From contig CADCNI010000007.1 of the NCBI GenBank assembly GCA_902802795.1, positions 124,001-188,000 on the forward strand: a stretch of 64,000 nt of DNA, given 5' to 3'. The first letter of the stretch is position 1. Each line of letters opens with the position of its first letter. Below are positions 23,417-31,260 of the stretch, piece after piece. The translations under genes were made by a program, and so were the position numbers. Source of the stretch: an uncultured Ruminococcus sp. GTDB taxonomy: Bacteria; Bacillota; Clostridia; Oscillospirales; Acutalibacteraceae. Under the pieces are notes generated by a model. It was given only the letters and a program-made list of their open reading frames with translations, did not search any database and was not told the DNA's origin.

Positions 23417-24388
23417 ATGAAACTGGGAAACATTGAAATACAGGGCAAGGCGGTGCTGGCGCCTATGGCAGGCGTGACCGACCGCGCCTTCCGCGAACTC
23501 TGCATGGGCTTCGGCGCGGCTTACTGCACCAGCGAAATGGCGAGCGCCAAAGCGCTCACCATGAGCGACAAAAAAACCGCCGAGTTGCTCGCCATTTCCG
23601 AAGGCGAACGTCCCATGGCGCTCCAGCTCTTCGGCTACGAACCCGAAACCATCGCCGCCGCCGCGAAAATCGCGGCGCAATACCGTCCCGCCGCCATTGA
23701 TATCAACATGGGCTGCCCCGCGCCCAAAATCGCCAACAATCACAGCGGCAGCGCCCTCATGAAAGACCCCGACCTCTGCGGGAGAATCGTGGAAGCCGCC
23801 GTCAAAGCCACCGACCTGCCCGTGACCGTGAAAATCCGCAAGGGCTGGGACGCTCATTCGGTCAACGCCGTGGAGGTGGCTAAAATCTGCGAGGCGGCAG
23901 GCGCAAGCATGATCGCCGTTCACGGCCGCACGCGGGAACAAATGTACGCGCCGCCCGCCGACTGGAACATCATCGCGCAGGTCAAACGCGCTGTCAGCAT
24001 CCCCGTCATCGGCAACGGCGACATCTACTCTGCTCTGGACGCGATGAAGATGATGGAGCAGACCGGCTGCGACCTCGTTATGGTAGGACGCGGCGCACTG
24101 GGCAACCCGTGGATTTTCCGCGAGATCAATTCTCAATACGAGCGTTCCTGTCCCGTCTCACCGCCCGGCATTTTTGAGCGGATCACCGTCATGCACCGCC
24201 ATATCCAAAAGTTATGTGAATACAAAGGCGAACGGGTCGGCATGCGGGAAGCACGCAAACACACAGCGTGGTATATGAAAGGACTGCGCGGCGCTGCCCG
24301 ACTACGGGTTATGTGCGGCGAGCTGCGGGAGTTTGATGACATGAAAGCACTGACACAGGCTATTCTGGAAGAAAACAGTGAAGTGTGA
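23417..24388 (+). CDS. dus: tRNA-dihydrouridine synthase
   Basis: A 323-residue FMN-dependent enzyme that reduces uridine to dihydrouridine in tRNA D loops. The opening VLAPMAGVTDRAFRELC (about 14-30), DINMGCPAPKIANNHSGSAL (with the catalytic cysteine in GCPAPK), KIRKGW and the phosphate-binding VMVGRGALGNPWIF are standard, and the tail matches the DusB class common in Firmicutes. I start at ATG 23417 after AAGGAA; an upstream extension to 23330 would overlap the divergent HAD gene and is not conserved. It is a housekeeping gene of normal length. Confidence 0.93.
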   Translation: MKLGNIEIQGKAVLAPMAGVTDRAFRELCMGFGAAYCTSEMASAKALTMSDKKTAELLAISEGERPMALQLFGYEPETIAAAAKIAAQYRPAAIDINMGCPAPKIANNHSGSALMKDPDLCGRIVEAAVKATDLPVTVKIRKGWDAHSVNAVEVAKICEAAGASMIAVHGRTREQMYAPPADWNIIAQVKRAVSIPVIGNGDIYSALDAMKMMEQTGCDLVMVGRGALGNPWIFREINSQYERSCPVSPPGIFERITVMHRHIQKLCEYKGERVGMREARKHTAWYMKGLRGAARLRVMCGELREFDDMKALTQAILEENSEV

Positions 24389-24410
24389 CGCAATCAAAAA
24401 AATAAAAATG

Positions 24411-24462
24411 AAAAAATCGCACTGCACGGATTTTATCAATCGGAAATCTGTACAGTGCGATT
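24411..24462 (-). terminator. terminator of the small membrane protein gene
   Basis: AATCGCACTG pairs with CAGTGCGATT, with an inner GGATTT/AAATCT pairing. The T-run is on the minus strand, ten bases beyond the stop at 24473. Confidence 0.75.
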
Positions 24463-24472
24463 GCCTTATGCA

Positions 24473-24814
24473 TTAATTTTCTTCTTTATGATCCTTGATC
24501 TTAACGAACAAATAAGCCCCCATGATCACAACCATAAAAACGCCTCCGCCGATAATGAAAGCCTGCGAATTTTCCAGCGGCTCCACCGTGATTTTGGAAG
24601 CGTCGTGTTCGAGCTTCTGCATGGAGCCTTCATTAACGTACCCCTCGTGTGCCTCTACGGCCATGCTTTGATCGTTGGCGTGAACCACTTCCGGATTGAA
24701 CCGACGAGTATAGACAAATATCATAACAACGGCTGTCAGCATGACCACTAAAGAAACGCTGATCAATACGATAAAACTGATTTTGCCGCTTTTATTCGTA
24801 CTTTTCTGTTTCAT
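24473..24814 (-). CDS. small two-span membrane protein
   Basis: A 113-residue protein that I do not recognise. Transmembrane helix 1 is at about 13-34 (ISFIVLISVSLVVMLTAVVM) and helix 2 at about 85-103 (FIIGGGVFMVVIMGAYLFV). Between them is a soluble segment of about 50 residues with acidic and polar character, which by the positive-inside rule should face outside; both ends are basic and cytoplasmic. ATG 24814 follows GAGGTGA; the GTG at 24823 lies within that ribosome site. It has its own terminator. Confidence 0.7.
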   Translation of the reverse strand: MKQKSTNKSGKISFIVLISVSLVVMLTAVVMIFVYTRRFNPEVVHANDQSMAVEAHEGYVNEGSMQKLEHDASKITVEPLENSQAFIIGGGVFMVVIMGAYLFVKIKDHKEEN

Positions 24815-24925
24815 ACTGTTCACCTCAATTTTTCCATATCTGCAAACATCTATTTATATTTATATCACATTTCACAAATGATTGCAAGCATTTTTCCTGT
24901 ATATTTTCTATTTTTGTTGACAAAA

Positions 24926-25177
24926 TTATAAATCATTTTTTGAAGGATTTGCCTTACCTCTCTGTTCTCTGATTTGCATATAGTTATCATAGTAGTCATT
25001 CAGATTCTTCTGCAAATCGGTATCGTTATGCTTAATACGCTCGCTCCTTTGCCGTCTGTAGTCAGTACGGCTGCGGCTGTCATTCCGTCCCTCACGGCGG
25101 GCACGCTCATAATTCGGATCACGTCTGCGCCGTTCCTCCATCAGGTATTTTTCCTCTTCTGTCAGTTCCTCATCCAT
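24926..25177 (-). CDS. charged C-terminal tail region, probably the end of the 25162-26307 protein
   Basis: An 83-residue, highly charged reading frame (MDEELTEEEKYLMEERRRRD onward). It has no recognisable ribosome site. Read upstream in the same frame, it is continuous without a stop through the 48-bp repeats up to about 25500, where it gives acidic/Pro/Arg repeats of the form PRRRPEEDYEEER. I therefore think it is the original C-terminus of the membrane protein encoded from 26307 and has been separated by a frameshift near 25430-25461. It could also be an independent small protein. Confidence 0.45.
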   Translation of the reverse strand: MDEELTEEEKYLMEERRRRDPNYERARREGRNDSRSRTDYRRQRSERIKHNDTDLQKNLNDYYDNYMQIREQRGKANPSKNDL

Positions 25178-26307
25178 ACGGCGGCGCGGCCGGCGCGGGC
25201 GCTCTTCTTCATATTCCCCGTCCGGACGGCGGCGCGGCTGGCGCGGGCGCTCTTCTTCATATTCCCCGTCCGGACGGCGGCGCGGCTGACGCGGACGCTC
25301 TTCTTCGTAATCCTCCTCCGGACGGCGGCGCGGCTGACGCGGACGCTCTTCTTCGTAATCCTCCTCCGGACGGCGGCGCGGCTTTCCTTGGCCTTGGCTA
25401 ATTGATTGAGAATACTCAAACGATTTCTCACGCTGCCGCTTTTCTTTCCTGTCGATACACTGCTTTCCTCTGACGTCCGGCTGAAAGAACGCACAATGCG
25501 TGCTTTAGGAATAGCAACATATTCACCTGCATGCTCGATCAGCCTATTAAACGCTTTCATCTCACTTTTATATTTCACGCAAAAAAGCGCCACAAAGGTG
25601 TAAAAAACACAGGAAGCGATTCTCTCCCAAAGTCTCAAATAAAACATCCGGCGAAGCGCTTTCGCATTGTTCATGGAAACGCTGCGAAAAATCCATTTAA
25701 AATGATATTGCATCTTGTCTGCCTTCACCTGCTCGGCCATTGTCGTCCAGTCATATCCCTCATTCCACACAAACTGCATGGCACTGAATGAATTGACAAT
25801 CCGCATGGTCGTAACCGCCAATGCCAGCAAAGCCACTGCGGTTCCTACGACCCCCAATACAGGCTGAATTTTGAAGTCCATGCAGGACAAGACAAGATTG
25901 ACGCATATGGCGGTCAACGCAGCAAAGGTCAGACATTCCAACAGGCTCCCCGCAATGCCTTGCAATCGTGTCTCACGCAGCAGCGAGGCAAAAGCGTTCA
26001 GAAACAGCATAACCGCACCTGCTGTTGCCACCAACAGACTAATCATGGCATACGCCAGCCCCATCTTTTTGATCCTTGCAAACACGGAAGCTGTCAGCAA
26101 ACCGAGGGGCATCATGATATATGCTCCAAACAACATCGTACTTCTCAGCGAACCGCCTGCAAGAGTATGTTCAAATTGATTCATACGGAATGAAAAAACG
26201 CTGAAAAAAACCGTTGCCAAACCGACAAACAGAACAGAGGTCTTGCACAAAAAACGTCTTACACCATCCGACGGGGCTATAATGTTGCTGAAGTGATTGT
26301 TTTCCAT
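25162..26307 (-). CDS. multi-span membrane protein, apparent frameshift in the tail
   Basis: A 381-residue frame. About 265 residues form a helical membrane domain with at least five hydrophobic spans (for instance LFVGLATVFFSVFSF, MMPLGLLTASVFA, LLVATAGAVMLFL, VVGTAVALLALAV and ASCVFYTFVALFCV), with no family that I recognise. The last 80 residues (Ser/Arg/Lys-rich, SRAAVRRRITKKSVRV repeats) are the wrong-frame reading of 48-bp repeats which in the next frame encode natural-looking acidic/Pro/Arg repeats. ATG 26307 follows AAAAAGG. Upstream lies the terminator of the 26407 gene. It is probably expressed with, or related to, the other membrane proteins of this region. Confidence 0.6.
   Translation of the reverse strand: MENNHFSNIIAPSDGVRRFLCKTSVLFVGLATVFFSVFSFRMNQFEHTLAGGSLRSTMLFGAYIMMPLGLLTASVFARIKKMGLAYAMISLLVATAGAVMLFLNAFASLLRETRLQGIAGSLLECLTFAALTAICVNLVLSCMDFKIQPVLGVVGTAVALLALAVTTMRIVNSFSAMQFVWNEGYDWTTMAEQVKADKMQYHFKWIFRSVSMNNAKALRRMFYLRLWERIASCVFYTFVALFCVKYKSEMKAFNRLIEHAGEYVAIPKARIVRSFSRTSEESSVSTGKKSGSVRNRLSILNQLAKAKESRAAVRRRITKKSVRVSRAAVRRRITKKSVRVSRAAVRTGNMKKSARASRAAVRTGNMKKSARAGRAAVWMRN
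25181..25390. repeat. 48-bp tandem repeat within the membrane-protein tail
   Basis: More than four copies of a 48-bp unit, 16 codons each. On the minus strand each copy reads, in the better frame, P-R-R-R-P-[ED]-[EG]-[DE]-Y-E-E-E-R-P-R-Q. Copies differ by a few bases (GAGGAGGAT versus GACGGGGAA), so it is an old expansion and not a recent slippage. Confidence 0.85.
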
Positions 26308-26343
26308 CCTTTTTCCCTTCTTCCTTTATCCGTCTTCAAATAC

Positions 26344-26382
26344 AAAAACAACGTCCAATTTTTTTCAACCGACGTTGTTTTT
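26344..26382 (-). terminator. terminator after the 26407 gene
   Basis: AAAAACAACGTC pairs with GACGTTGTTTTT around a 15-base loop, with T-runs, 25 bp beyond the stop at 26407. Confidence 0.85.
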
Positions 26383-26406
26383 GTTATCCTGTTATGGCCT
26401 TGTTCC

Positions 26407-27564
26407 TTATTCTGCCTCACTGGCGGCGTCTCCGGCAGCGTCATCCAAAAGAAGAGCGTTTTCCAGTTCTTCGGCAGACTTTTCAGTCACCTTTACCTTT
26501 GCCACTTCCACCTCGGTAATACGATGCTTCTTTTGGGGTCTGACTTTTTTACCGCTGCTGTCCTCTTCATCGACATCTTCTTCCGGGAAGGGAACTACCG
26601 CTTGTGTGTCATCCTCTTCGGGCATCTCCGGCACGTCGAAGCTGTCAGCCTGTAAAGTATCGCCGCTCTCCTCCTCATTCTTTTCTTCTGAGGAAAGGAC
26701 TTTGCTTTCGGCAGAGGTCACAGACGCCTCTTCGTTCTTCGGGGGATTGCTCCTTCTGGGCTTTGCTTTTTTCTTGCGTGACGACTTCTTTTCGCTGTCT
26801 TCCTCGTCAAATTCAATGCGGTAGCGCTTGTCTCTGATGGCGTTGTCCACTTCGCTGAACACTCGTTCCACCTGGTCAATGGCATTCATAAACAGGAACC
26901 ACATGGCCACATAGAAAATCGGCGCCAATGCCAGACGAATGAAATCACAAAATCCGCCGCTGTAAAATCCGTCACCAAGACCCTTAACCCAGATACGGGT
27001 GATAAAGTAGGTCAGCGGCAGAAGAACATTCACGCTCAACCCGATCAGCGAAAGCCAGCGGAAGGAACGGGCGTAGCTTCTGCGGATGATATTCTGATGC
27101 AGCACTGTCAGAATAAACATGGCCGCAAACACACAGGTAGTAAGCCACACGACATAGACCACATAATAAATGGGAATGGCAAGGGGGAACGTCTCCCTGT
27201 GCTGAAGTTCATACGCAAAACGGTAAACAATTTCATAAATTAACAGACCGTAATAGGCAAGCCTTGCATATTCCAGATAAAGCAGCGGCTTGATACCGAG
27301 CTTGGGCATATTTTCGCCACAATGCATGAAGTACACATAATACGCAACGATGACCATGCTCAAAGAACATATCAGATCCAGCACAATCAGGCTGTTGGTC
27401 AGCGGATCGAGACTTGCGGCGCTCTCACCCAGCAGCTTCACAATATCTCCGACCGCGCCGATCAATCCACAGAAGATAATGCTGTACACAAAGAAGATAC
27501 CGTCACTCAGGCAGTCCGATATAAACGTGCTGCCGTCAAGACCGATTTGTCTGTTGCTTTTCAA
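26407..27564 (-). CDS. multi-span membrane protein with long acidic tail
   Basis: A 385-residue protein that I do not recognise. Six or seven hydrophobic helices fill residues 20-245 (among them GIFFVYSIIFCGLIGAVGDI, LDLICSLSMVIVAYYVYF, AIPIYYVVYVVWLTTCVFA, LIGLSVNVLLPLTYFI and LALAPIFYVAMWFLFM). The remaining 140 residues form a disordered, strongly acidic tail interrupted by Lys/Arg clusters. It has no transport, signalling or enzyme motif. It shares the architecture membrane domain plus charged low-complexity tail with the gene at 25162. It has a promoter at 27645 and a terminator at 26344, hence a single-gene transcript. Confidence 0.7.
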   Translation of the reverse strand: MKSNRQIGLDGSTFISDCLSDGIFFVYSIIFCGLIGAVGDIVKLLGESAASLDPLTNSLIVLDLICSLSMVIVAYYVYFMHCGENMPKLGIKPLLYLEYARLAYYGLLIYEIVYRFAYELQHRETFPLAIPIYYVVYVVWLTTCVFAAMFILTVLHQNIIRRSYARSFRWLSLIGLSVNVLLPLTYFITRIWVKGLGDGFYSGGFCDFIRLALAPIFYVAMWFLFMNAIDQVERVFSEVDNAIRDKRYRIEFDEEDSEKKSSRKKKAKPRRSNPPKNEEASVTSAESKVLSSEEKNEEESGDTLQADSFDVPEMPEEDDTQAVVPFPEEDVDEEDSSGKKVRPQKKHRITEVEVAKVKVTEKSAEELENALLLDDAAGDAASEAE

Positions 27565-27644
27565 TCTTAACCATCCTCAACAATTATTTTGCCAAACGGC
27601 GATTATTTCCTCCCATGCAAGATATCGCACAGTAGGTCAAGTAA

Positions 27645-27673
27645 ATCATAACACAAATCACCCTGTCATGCAA
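27645..27673 (-). promoter_or_regulatory. promoter of the 26407 membrane protein gene
   Basis: On the minus strand TTGCAT, a 17-bp spacer and TATGAT lie about 80 bp upstream of the start at 27564. Confidence 0.65.
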
Positions 27674-27701
27674 GGCTATTTTGGAAATGTCGGATAAAAA
27701 T

Positions 27702-29954
27702 TTACCAATCCGCCATATTTCTTCGTTTTCGCACCTTGGCTTTGCGTTTTTCCTTGCCGGCGTTCCCCTTGACGGAAGCAGAAGAACCTGGGGCAGGCGA
27801 TGGATTGGATTCCGCGGTAAAAAGGTTCTGTTTTCCCTTCTGCCTCGGCGCAAACCGACCCGATCGTCCGTCCGACCCGGCGGGATTGTCCGGTGCGAAA
27901 TTCTCCTGCGCCACTCGCTGCCTCGGCGCAAACCGACTCGTCCGTCCTTCCAACCCGGCGGGATTTTCCGGTGCGAAATTCTCCTGCACCACTCGTTGCC
28001 TCGGCGCAAACCGACTCGTCCGTCCTTCCGACCCGGCGGGATTGTCCGGTGCGAAATTCTCCTGCGCCACTTGCTGCCTCGGCGCAAACCGACTCGTCCG
28101 TCCTTCCGACCCGGCGGGATTGTCCGGTGCGAAATTCTCCTGCGCCACTCGTTGCCTCGGCGCAAACCGACCGTCCCACATAGCAGGCATTCCCACGTCA
28201 AAATCGCCCCGATTATCATAAGGCGAACGGAAAGCCGGTCTTTCATTCCACTGATGAGTCGGATCTATGCGCTGCTCGGATTCAAAGCTCAGACGCGGCC
28301 GCATATCAAATGATGCATCTTCAATATCGTCATAACTCTGTCGGTTGTCATTAATGCCCCTGTAATTATAGGGGTCTTCCTCGGGCGGCGCATCATATAT
28401 GCCAATACGGCTGCGCTGCTGCTCATTCTGCACGTCAATCTGACGGATCATATCAAACAGTTCATTTTCTGCCTCGCGAACCTCATGTATGTTTTCCGGC
28501 GGAGGAATTTCCTCCCGTCTCGGCGCGGCGTTCACATCCACCGAACGGATATAACTGCGCATCTCTTCATATTCCCGCTCTACTTCCCCTAATTGGCTCT
28601 GTTTACGGATGATCTTTTCGATATCCGAAACCAGACTCGGCGCTTGTATGCCATCCTCTTCCGGCTGGTAATCCGGCACCGGAACGGTGTACACCTTCGG
28701 CTTGAAGCTGGGCAGCCGACGGCGGAATTTGCGCCATGAATGCCCCATCGCCGCCAGCAACTGACCAATCGGCGTCATTTTGGGAACGGATCGGTCCGTT
28801 TCCATCCGCGACGGATAGCTGTTTTTTTCCGGCGGCACCTCGGGAGCAACGATTTCTTCTGCCTCCTTCGGCGCTTCTGTATAAGGATACGGCGGCGTTC
28901 CGTTTCCGGCGGTTCCATATTCTTCCCCTAACGAAGGAGCGCCCTCTCTATTTCTATTGTCTGCAAATGGGAAGGGGGGATTGGAACTCTGTATCGCCTC
29001 ACCGTCCTGCCGCCCTGTTTCCTGCCCCTGTTCTTCCCATTCGATAAAATCACTGAATTCGCCGTGATCATCAAAGGATAAGCCGTCATCGGGTACGGAC
29101 TGCCTTTTAAATATGTGAGACAGTTTGTCCTTGGCTTTTACAAACAAAGTGGATAAATGTGCACCGACGGAAAGAGGTTTCGCATGTGAATCGTCTGACG
29201 GAAGCACCGGCTCGGTTGAAGAATCGTCAAAACTGTCTCCGAATGCAGGCATCTCCGATAAACTGTTGTCCCATGCGGCTGGCTGTTCAAAATCCGCCCC
29301 GTAGCCGTTTCCGTTGGGCGTATTGTCGGGATATCCCCCGTAGCTGTTTCTGTTGGGCGCATTGTCGGGATATTCCCCGTAGCCGTTTCCGTTGGGCGTA
29401 TTGTCAGGATATCCCCCGTAGCCGTTTCCGTTGGGCGTATTGTCAGGATATCCCCCGTAGCTGTTTCCGTTGGGCGCATTGTCGGGATATCCCCCGTAGC
29501 CGTTTCCGTTGGGCGCATTGTCGGGATATCCCCCGTAGCCGTTTCCGTTGGGCGTATTGTCGGAAAAATCATCCGTCATAAAGTCGGTTAATCCGTCGTC
29601 AAAAACGTCCGTAGACATGGGAATTTCGGGAGACGGCTGTTTCTTTTTACCTTTGATTCGGTCGGAAATGGCTTTGAACAGCACGCCGAAACTCTTGCGT
29701 AAATCCACATCTTTCTCACGCGCTGCCGGGGAGGGCTGTTCAGAAGTCGGCAGGCTTTCATCGAATAGCGGCATATCTTTATCAAAGCCACTGCTGTTCC
29801 CAGACGGCAATCCGCCGCCGAGCAGCTCCCCCAGTTCCGCTTTGTCCCTGTCGCCCAAGTCATCTTCAAACGGCATGTTCTCAAAAGTGTCAAACGGTGC
29901 AGACCTATCGTCGCTCGTATTCGTTTTGTTGGAAGCTCTGTTAAAACGCGGCAA
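27702..29954 (-). CDS. large low-complexity repeat protein, cytoplasmic, function unknown
   Basis: A 750-residue protein, largely disordered and without signal peptide or membrane span. Two repeat blocks stand out: seven copies of a 14-residue unit (D-N-[TA]-P-N-G-N-G-Y-G-G-Y-P, about residues 130-230) and four full copies plus remnants of a 26-residue unit (R-F-A-P-R-Q-x-V-A-Q-E-N-F-A-P-D-N-P-A-G, about residues 610-730). Short helical, charged segments lie between, such as KSFGVLFKAISDRIKGKKK and an E/R-rich stretch near the middle. I use TTG 29954 because AAAGGAGG is spaced for it; an ATG at 30011 has no ribosome site. It matches no family that I know. Low-complexity Tyr/Gly/Asn repeats suggest a scaffold or condensate-forming role (inference). 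Confidence 0.65.
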   Translation of the reverse strand: MPRFNRASNKTNTSDDRSAPFDTFENMPFEDDLGDRDKAELGELLGGGLPSGNSSGFDKDMPLFDESLPTSEQPSPAAREKDVDLRKSFGVLFKAISDRIKGKKKQPSPEIPMSTDVFDDGLTDFMTDDFSDNTPNGNGYGGYPDNAPNGNGYGGYPDNAPNGNSYGGYPDNTPNGNGYGGYPDNTPNGNGYGEYPDNAPNRNSYGGYPDNTPNGNGYGADFEQPAAWDNSLSEMPAFGDSFDDSSTEPVLPSDDSHAKPLSVGAHLSTLFVKAKDKLSHIFKRQSVPDDGLSFDDHGEFSDFIEWEEQGQETGRQDGEAIQSSNPPFPFADNRNREGAPSLGEEYGTAGNGTPPYPYTEAPKEAEEIVAPEVPPEKNSYPSRMETDRSVPKMTPIGQLLAAMGHSWRKFRRRLPSFKPKVYTVPVPDYQPEEDGIQAPSLVSDIEKIIRKQSQLGEVEREYEEMRSYIRSVDVNAAPRREEIPPPENIHEVREAENELFDMIRQIDVQNEQQRSRIGIYDAPPEEDPYNYRGINDNRQSYDDIEDASFDMRPRLSFESEQRIDPTHQWNERPAFRSPYDNRGDFDVGMPAMWDGRFAPRQRVAQENFAPDNPAGSEGRTSRFAPRQQVAQENFAPDNPAGSEGRTSRFAPRQRVVQENFAPENPAGLEGRTSRFAPRQRVAQENFAPDNPAGSDGRSGRFAPRQKGKQNLFTAESNPSPAPGSSASVKGNAGKEKRKAKVRKRRNMADW
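27843..28190. repeat. 78-bp tandem repeat in the low-complexity protein
   Basis: About four and a half copies of a 78-bp unit (26 codons) with high but not perfect identity, at spacing 27843, 27921, 27999, 28077. The plus strand reads CCTCGGCGCAAACCGACTCG at each unit start. Confidence 0.9.
29312..29565. repeat. 42-bp tandem repeat in the low-complexity protein
   Basis: Seven copies of a 42-bp unit (14 codons), each containing CCGTTGGGCG and GATATCCCCCGTAG on the plus strand, with small changes (GTTTCTG for GTTTCCG, ATATTC for ATATCC). Confidence 0.9.
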
Positions 29955-30077
29955 GCAAATCCTCCTTTCGTCATAGTCGATCGTCATATCTATCATAGCA
30001 CTTTCATACATTTAAGTAAATCAAATTCCATGAATTTTTTTGATTTATTTTTCTTTTTTCAAGGGAGCGCTGCCATC

Positions 30078-30683
30078 ATGATGAACTATGTATTTGCCGG
30101 GCTGATTTTGTTCGCGGCCGTGTGGGGCATCGCCACGGGACATTCCGACGCGCTGGCCTCCGCTATTCTCACAGGAGGCAGCAGTGCTGTGACGCTGATT
30201 CTTACAGTCGGCGGGGCAATGACGCTGTGGAGCGGCATCATGGCGATTGCGGAAAAATCCGGCCTGACAGAATATGCCGCCAAATTGCTGCGACCGCTGC
30301 TGGGTCTGCTTCTGCCGGGGATGAAAAAAGGGGGCGAAGCGGAAAAATATGTCTGCATGAACGTCGTTTCCAACCTGCTGGGGCTGGGCAACGCTGCCAC
30401 CCCGCTGGGACTGAAGGCCATGCAAGCCATGCGGGACGAACACGGCATCCTGTCAGGACAGGCAAGCCCCGACATGATGACCTTTGTGGTGATAAACACC
30501 GCCTCTCTCCAGTTGCTTCCCACCACGCTGCTGACGCTGCGCGCCGAAGCGGGGGCAGCGGATCCCATGGACATCATGCCCTGCGTATGGCTGACCTCGG
30601 CGGCGGCGCTGACGGCCGGGCTGCTGCTGTGCGGGGCTTTACGGGGATTCAATGGCATCGGCAGGGCAAAGGAGGAGCATTGA
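30078..30683 (+). CDS. spmA: spore maturation protein A
   Basis: A 201-residue polytopic protein of the nucleoside-recognition (Gate) family, as in Bacillus SpmA, which with SpmB helps dehydrate the spore core. It shows several hydrophobic spans, the motif GGAMTLWSGIMAIAEKSGL (about 47-65), LGLGNAATPLGLKAMQAM in the middle and VINTASLQLLPTTL in the second half, all typical of SpmA. I start at ATG 30078, ten bases after AGGGAG; a second ATG follows at once. An upstream in-frame ATG at 30030 adds hydrophobic residues without a ribosome site. The stop and the spmB start are one base apart. Confidence 0.9.
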   Translation: MMNYVFAGLILFAAVWGIATGHSDALASAILTGGSSAVTLILTVGGAMTLWSGIMAIAEKSGLTEYAAKLLRPLLGLLLPGMKKGGEAEKYVCMNVVSNLLGLGNAATPLGLKAMQAMRDEHGILSGQASPDMMTFVVINTASLQLLPTTLLTLRAEAGAADPMDIMPCVWLTSAAALTAGLLLCGALRGFNGIGRAKEEH

Positions 30684-30684
30684 C

Positions 30685-31197
30685 ATGGGAAACATCATTG
30701 TCATTCTCTCTGTGACGGGCATCGTACTCTTCGGACTGATCAAGGGCGTCAATGTGTTTGACACCTTTCTGGCGGGCGCACGGGAAGGGATGCACACCGC
30801 CGCTGCCATTTTGCCGGCACTGACGGCACTGACGCTGGCAGTTTCGATGATCAGGGCTTCCGGCTGTCTTGAAGCGGCCGGACAAACGCTGGCTCCCCTG
30901 ATCGGCACAGTCAGCATTCCGCCTGAAACGGTGCCGCTCATGCTGATTCGTCCCGTTTCGGGCAGCGGTGCGCTGGCGGTCATCCGGGACATCTTTGAAC
31001 AATCCGGCACCGACAGCTTCGCGGGAAGAGTCGCTTCGGTCATGATGGGTTCCACCGAAACCACCTTTTACACGGTGGCGGTGTATTTTGGCAGCGTGGG
31101 TGTCAAAAAGACGGGGTATAGCGTTCCCGCCGCACTCACCGCCGATCTGACCGGCATGATTTTTGCCGCTCTGACCGTCACGCTTTTGATGTATTAA
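30685..31197 (+). CDS. spmB: spore maturation protein B
   Basis: A 170-residue Gate-domain membrane protein and partner of SpmA. Four or five hydrophobic spans are visible, with the motifs RPVSGSGALAVIRDIF (about 90-105) and MMGSTETTFYTVAVYFGSVGVKKT (about 121-144), both characteristic of SpmB. ATG 30685 is preceded by AAAGGAGG and the spmA stop. Mutants of the pair in Bacillus make spores with poorly dehydrated cores. This supports sporulation ability in the organism, together with SigG and YunB in the same window. Confidence 0.9.
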   Translation: MGNIIVILSVTGIVLFGLIKGVNVFDTFLAGAREGMHTAAAILPALTALTLAVSMIRASGCLEAAGQTLAPLIGTVSIPPETVPLMLIRPVSGSGALAVIRDIFEQSGTDSFAGRVASVMMGSTETTFYTVAVYFGSVGVKKTGYSVPAALTADLTGMIFAALTVTLLMY

Positions 31198-31246
31198 AAA
31201 TACCGACCATCATGGGGAGATCATCCTCATGGGGTCGGTATTTTTT
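31195..31246. terminator. bidirectional terminator between spmB and the lipoprotein gene
   Basis: AAAAATACCGACC pairs with GGTCGGTATTTTT. There are T-runs on both strands. It ends both the spmAB operon and the converging gene at 31261. Confidence 0.85.
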
Positions 31247-31260
31247 ATTGTTGCACGGAA

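Noticed and set aside
25162..25500. Programmed ribosomal frameshifting in the membrane protein tail
   Set aside because: I looked for a slippery heptamer (X-XXY-YYZ) in the zero frame near 25430-25461 and found none of the standard type, so an ordinary mutation or sequencing error is more likely.
27584..28313. Several overlapping 100-220 codon frames of repeated sequence on both strands
   Set aside because: They are the other-frame readings of the 78-bp repeats of the 27702-29954 gene.
29312..29565. Regular 42-bp repeats that might be taken for a CRISPR array
   Set aside because: The units are contiguous without unique spacers, remain in frame and encode a 14-residue protein repeat. No cas gene is present.
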